Of a DNA stretch of 9,622 nt, positions 7,099-9,622 are shown piece by piece. The notes below the pieces were generated by a model, which did not search any database, was not told the DNA's origin, and worked only from the letters and a program-made list of their open reading frames with translations. Each line of letters starts with the position of its first letter. Positions within the stretch are counted from its first letter, which is position 1. This DNA is from Muribaculaceae bacterium (lineage in GTDB: Bacteria > Bacteroidota > Bacteroidia > Bacteroidales > Muribaculaceae). The position numbers and the translations under genes were made by a program. The DNA is taken from positions 1-9,622 of the forward strand of contig VSPO01000120.1 in NCBI GenBank assembly GCA_009775375.1, read 5' to 3'.

Positions 7099-7108
7099 CT
7101 CTTTGTCG

Positions 7109-8269
7109 TCAGAATATCAGCATCAGTCGTGCCTGCACTCCGTTGAATGACATCGTTTCCGGCGAGGCTTGGCCGAAGACGTGGGCGTAGGAGTAGTTGA
7201 GGCGTGCCGTGATGTATGGGTTCAGGTAATAATTGAGTGTCGCGGAGAAGGAATTGCTTCGGCCTCCGAAGATGGCGGCCTTGTGGTCGGTCAGCGATGT
7301 ATAGTTGTAGTCCACGACGAGCTCCAGCGATCCGGGTTTGGGGGTGTCAAGCTGTGCGGTGGATGACGAATAGGAGTATCCGTTCCCGAGAATCAGTCCG
7401 CGGAGTGTGGCGTAGCCGCTTTGCGACGTATAGGCGTGCAGGCCCTTGCGGCGGTTGATTCTCTGATAGAAATATTGGCTTTCAAAGGCCATGCGGCCAT
7501 AGGAGAAAAGGAGTTCGGGAGTGAATTTGAAGAGGTTTTTCGAGTCGCTCACCGTCGTGCCGATTGCCTTGAGCTGCACCACCTTCGTCGGGAAGTTGGC
7601 GGAGACGGTGAAGCCGTCGTGGATGTCAACGTTGTCTTCCACCCGGCGTTGTGGCGTGCCGAATCCTCCGCTTATCCCGACGTGCCATATAGGCGCGTCG
7701 GCCCGGGGATTGCGGTAGACGAGGCGCGTCAGCAGGGAATATCCCTGCTGGTTGAAGAGAGGGGCATTGACGGCTTGTTGCAACGCGCTGCTCTCCACGT
7801 GGGCGCTTGCCGCCGCGTAAAAGTTGCGGTCATAATGCACGTACATCGCTCCGAGTTGCAGGCCGGGTGTGAAGGGAGCGGAGGCCATCGGCTGCTCCAT
7901 CGTTGCCTTGCGCGAAGAGGAGGTGGACTGAAGGCCATACTGATGGATGAAATTGCCTATCCTGACGGAGTTGCCGGGATTGAAATCGTATTCTATCCAC
8001 ATGTCGCGCAGCCCGATCTTGGAGTAGGCGTAACACATCTCTATGGCGGCTTTCCATTTCCCGTAGCTGACTTTCCCTCCGAGTCTCACTTCCGGAATGG
8101 CAACGCCGTCGGGGAAAGATTCCTTCTGCGGGGAGGCGTAGAGGGCTCCGTCTATCAGGATTCGTCCGGAGGGGGAGAACTTGAATTTCGGCTGCTCTTG
8201 GGCGTTGCATATACAAGGAAGCGACAGCAAGAGGACGGTGGCTGCAAGGTGTTTGAAGGGATGCTGCAT
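7109..8269 (-). CDS. OprO/OprP-like outer-membrane porin (PF07396-type)
   Basis: This 386-residue protein starts with a signal peptide (HLAATVLLLSLPCIC core, likely cut after NA at residue 23; the LSLPC stretch is not a good lipobox). The mature part is a series of alternating amphipathic beta strands typical of a barrel, such as GKWKAAIEMCYAYSKIGLRD, SVRIGNFIHQYGL and SFSATLNYYLNPYITARLNY. It ends in NGVQARLMLIF, with the terminal aromatic residue used for barrel assembly. The NYYLNPYI/NYSYAH ending resembles the phosphate-selective porin O/P family common in Bacteroidetes. Annotated members vary in substrate, so specificity for phosphate or polyphosphate should not be assumed. It lies 23 bases after the thioredoxin-like lipoprotein gene and 10 before the SUI1-family gene. 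Confidence 0.85.
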   Translation of the reverse strand: MQHPFKHLAATVLLLSLPCICNAQEQPKFKFSPSGRILIDGALYASPQKESFPDGVAIPEVRLGGKVSYGKWKAAIEMCYAYSKIGLRDMWIEYDFNPGNSVRIGNFIHQYGLQSTSSSRKATMEQPMASAPFTPGLQLGAMYVHYDRNFYAAASAHVESSALQQAVNAPLFNQQGYSLLTRLVYRNPRADAPIWHVGISGGFGTPQRRVEDNVDIHDGFTVSANFPTKVVQLKAIGTTVSDSKNLFKFTPELLFSYGRMAFESQYFYQRINRRKGLHAYTSQSGYATLRGLILGNGYSYSSSTAQLDTPKPGSLELVVDYNYTSLTDHKAAIFGGRSNSFSATLNYYLNPYITARLNYSYAHVFGQASPETMSFNGVQARLMLIF

Positions 8270-8292
8270 GGGTGGAATCTTGAGGTTTTAGG

Positions 8293-9408
8293 TTAGTTGG
8301 AAGTCAGCTCGCGGCGCAACTCCTGAAGGTTGTTGGCGCGGGCTTTCAGCTCTCCGTTGCGGTCGTAGACGAAGAAGGTCGGGATGTCGCCTACGTTGTA
8401 GCTGCGTGCGGCTTCCGAGTATTGTCCGGCATTGTCGAAGACCGTGATCCAGGGGAGGTTGCGGGCGGCCTCGCGCCATGCGTATTGGTCGGGGTCGAGG
8501 GAGACTTGATAGAATTCCACGTTCCCGCCCATTGAGGAGTAAAGCTTAGAGAGCTCGATGTTGGCTGCGGGGGAGTCGGGATGTGTCAGCAGCGTGAACA
8601 TGACCACGACCGGTTTCCCTTTGCCTACGATTTCGGAGAGCTTGCGGTTTTTGCCGTCTTCGTCAGGAAGGTCGATGTCGATGACCGATATTTCGTTGGC
8701 TTCGATTTGCATGCGCAATCCTTTTTCGGAGTTGCGGCGTTTGATGGCGTCCATCGATGTCTTTTCGAGCAGACGGGTGCGAGGGTCGTTGGGGCGCAGC
8801 TCCTTGAATCCTGTGGCCACGGCAGCGAAATACTTGTAGTCGTCGCCGCGCTGGGGATCGAAAAGCGGTTTGTCGCCGATTATTTTGGTCAGTACGTAGT
8901 AGCTTACGATCGATCCTTGGGCGTCACGCATATATTTGGAGAAAACAGAGCGCTTGAATGAATTGAGCGAGTCGGCCGATATGTCGGAAGGAAGAGCCAT
9001 GAGGTCTTTTTCAAAAGCGGCCATGGCTTCGGCATTGGCAGAGCCTGTCAGCGTATATTGGCTTCCGTAGTCTTTAAGGGAAGAAGTGACGGTGACGGTC
9101 TCCACGGAGTCGATAGGAAGATAGATGTAGCGGTCGCCGAGGGCGAGACGGAAAATTTCCGGAGCGGCCGGTGCGGGGCGGGAAATAGAGAAATTGCCGT
9201 TGGAGGATACCCTTGTGGAGTCGATAGCCACCCAGCGGCCATAGAAGTCAGACTTTTCGAGCACGAGGGATTTATCCTCCGCCCCGTAGATTTCACCTTT
9301 GATCTTAAACGACGGTTCGCCGCAACCGGAAAGCAAGGCGGCGCAAGCCACGGCGCAAGCGCCGCATCCGGGAAGAAGCCCGGCAAATTTATGGAATACG
9401 TTCTTCAT
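8293..9408 (-). CDS. DUF4369/thioredoxin-like lipoprotein without CXXC
   Basis: This 371-residue lipoprotein has an N-terminal signal with lipobox LSGC (lipidated C29), so it should be anchored in the envelope facing the periplasm. Residues about 33-125 form a DUF4369-type beta domain (FKIKGEIYGAEDKSLVLEKS). A helical linker follows (about 125-235), then a thioredoxin/AhpC-like fold (about 240-371) with strand KPVVVMFTLL, the cis-Pro loop VGDIPTFFVYDRNG (P343) and a C-terminal helix. Where TlpA/ResA proteins carry WCxxC this protein has THPDSP (275-280), so it cannot do disulphide exchange. The only cysteines (15, 18, 22 and 29) lie in the signal region. This architecture is common in Bacteroidales, with unknown function. 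It is the first gene of a four-gene operon; a structural or chaperone-like role near the next-door porin is only an inference. Confidence 0.88.
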   Translation of the reverse strand: MKNVFHKFAGLLPGCGACAVACAALLSGCGEPSFKIKGEIYGAEDKSLVLEKSDFYGRWVAIDSTRVSSNGNFSISRPAPAAPEIFRLALGDRYIYLPIDSVETVTVTSSLKDYGSQYTLTGSANAEAMAAFEKDLMALPSDISADSLNSFKRSVFSKYMRDAQGSIVSYYVLTKIIGDKPLFDPQRGDDYKYFAAVATGFKELRPNDPRTRLLEKTSMDAIKRRNSEKGLRMQIEANEISVIDIDLPDEDGKNRKLSEIVGKGKPVVVMFTLLTHPDSPAANIELSKLYSSMGGNVEFYQVSLDPDQYAWREAARNLPWITVFDNAGQYSEAARSYNVGDIPTFFVYDRNGELKARANNLQELRRELTSN

Positions 9409-9492
9409 TACGATGTTGATTAATTTTTAAGCCGCCACGAGCCGGAAGGAGGAGACAGACTCTCCCGCCGTCAATCCCGGCGGTATATGATT
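9409..9492 (-). promoter_or_regulatory. GC-rich structured 5' leader of the four-gene operon
   Basis: The predicted leader of about 84 bases is unusually GC-rich for a Bacteroidales intergenic region. On the minus strand CCGCCG (9483-9478) pairs with CGGCGG (9470-9465) around a 7-base loop. A second small stem, GGAGA (9465-9461) with TCTCC (9455-9451), follows. GGCGG at 9436-9432, nearer the start codon, is an alternative partner for the first CCGCC. No known riboswitch class is recognised. Confidence 0.35.
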
Positions 9493-9498
9493 GAACCA

Positions 9499-9529
9499 CA
9501 AAGTTACGACAAAAAAATGAAATACGAAA
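9499..9529 (-). promoter_or_regulatory. Promoter of the four-gene minus-strand operon
   Basis: The minus strand has TAACTTTG at 9506-9499, a perfect and very typical Bacteroidetes -7 box. With a 19-base spacer it is preceded by TTTC at 9529-9526, a one-base departure from the -33 TTTG. Transcription would start near 9492, about 84 bases before the lipoprotein ATG at 9408. Confidence 0.65.
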
Positions 9530-9563
9530 GTCATACCCCCAAGTCCCTCACGGCTGACGCATC

Positions 9564-9622
9564 TTAATTTTTTACAAAATCAAAACTTTTTAAGGCATAA
9601 AGTAGATAGTCGTTGTCCCATC
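9564..9622 (-). CDS. Possible C-terminal end of another minus-strand gene
   Basis: The frame entering from the right edge encodes WDNDYLLYALKSFDFVKN and then stops with TAA at 9566-9564. The peptide looks protein-like and the stop lies about 35 bases before the promoter at 9499-9529, as expected for an upstream gene on the same strand. Only 18 codons are visible and no family is recognised. AT-rich spacer could give such a short frame by chance. Confidence 0.35.
   Translation of the reverse strand, partial: WDNDYLLYALKSFDFVKN

Noticed and set aside
8210..8216. Possible lipobox (LSLPC) in the porin signal peptide
   Set aside because: Proline before the cysteine is not accepted in lipoboxes, and a normal signal peptidase I site (CNA before Q24) follows directly.
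7421..8296. Plus-strand 291-codon frame
   Set aside because: It is antisense to the porin gene, which has a clear signal peptide and barrel ending. The frame is open because of GC-rich codon use on the other strand.

Overview
The window looks like an ordinary chromosomal segment from a Bacteroidales genome, most likely Muribaculaceae-like. The evidence is a GldE homologue, a DUF4369/thioredoxin-like lipoprotein, an OprO/P-type porin with a Bacteroidetes-style C-terminus, promoters of the Bacteroidetes -33 TTTG / -7 TAnnTTTG type, no clear Shine-Dalgarno sequences, and AT-rich gaps between genes with GC-rich third codon positions. No mobile element, CRISPR array, tRNA or rRNA was seen.

Layout from left to right. 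At the left edge a very good leftward promoter (47-76) drives a gene that begins at or just inside the edge. A rightward gene at 217-633 encodes a YjbQ-family protein. The stretch 634-1096 has no intact gene. It holds a rightward -7-like box, a long imperfect hairpin, a degraded-looking small membrane-peptide reading frame, and a strong terminator hairpin at 1026-1059 that separates the rightward and leftward transcription units.

Everything from 1097 to 9408 is on the minus strand, in two transcription units. The upstream unit (promoter 9499-9529) reads in order: DUF4369/thioredoxin-like lipoprotein, OprO/P-type porin, SUI1/YciH-type translation factor, and a 1164-residue AddA/RecB-type helicase-nuclease. 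The gaps are 23, 10 and 7 bases. The second unit (promoter 3225-3256, in the 62-base gap) carries gldE and a 4'-phosphopantetheinyl transferase, whose start and stop codons overlap as ATGA.

The gene products do not form one pathway. The first unit mixes envelope functions with translation and DNA repair. The second pairs a CNNM/CBS/CorC membrane protein with a carrier-protein-activating enzyme. I see no clearly new biological system. The points most worth a second look are the hidden transmembrane reading frame and hairpin in 720-1020, the cysteine-less thioredoxin domain in an operon with a porin, and the AddA-like gene with no AddB-like gene beside it.
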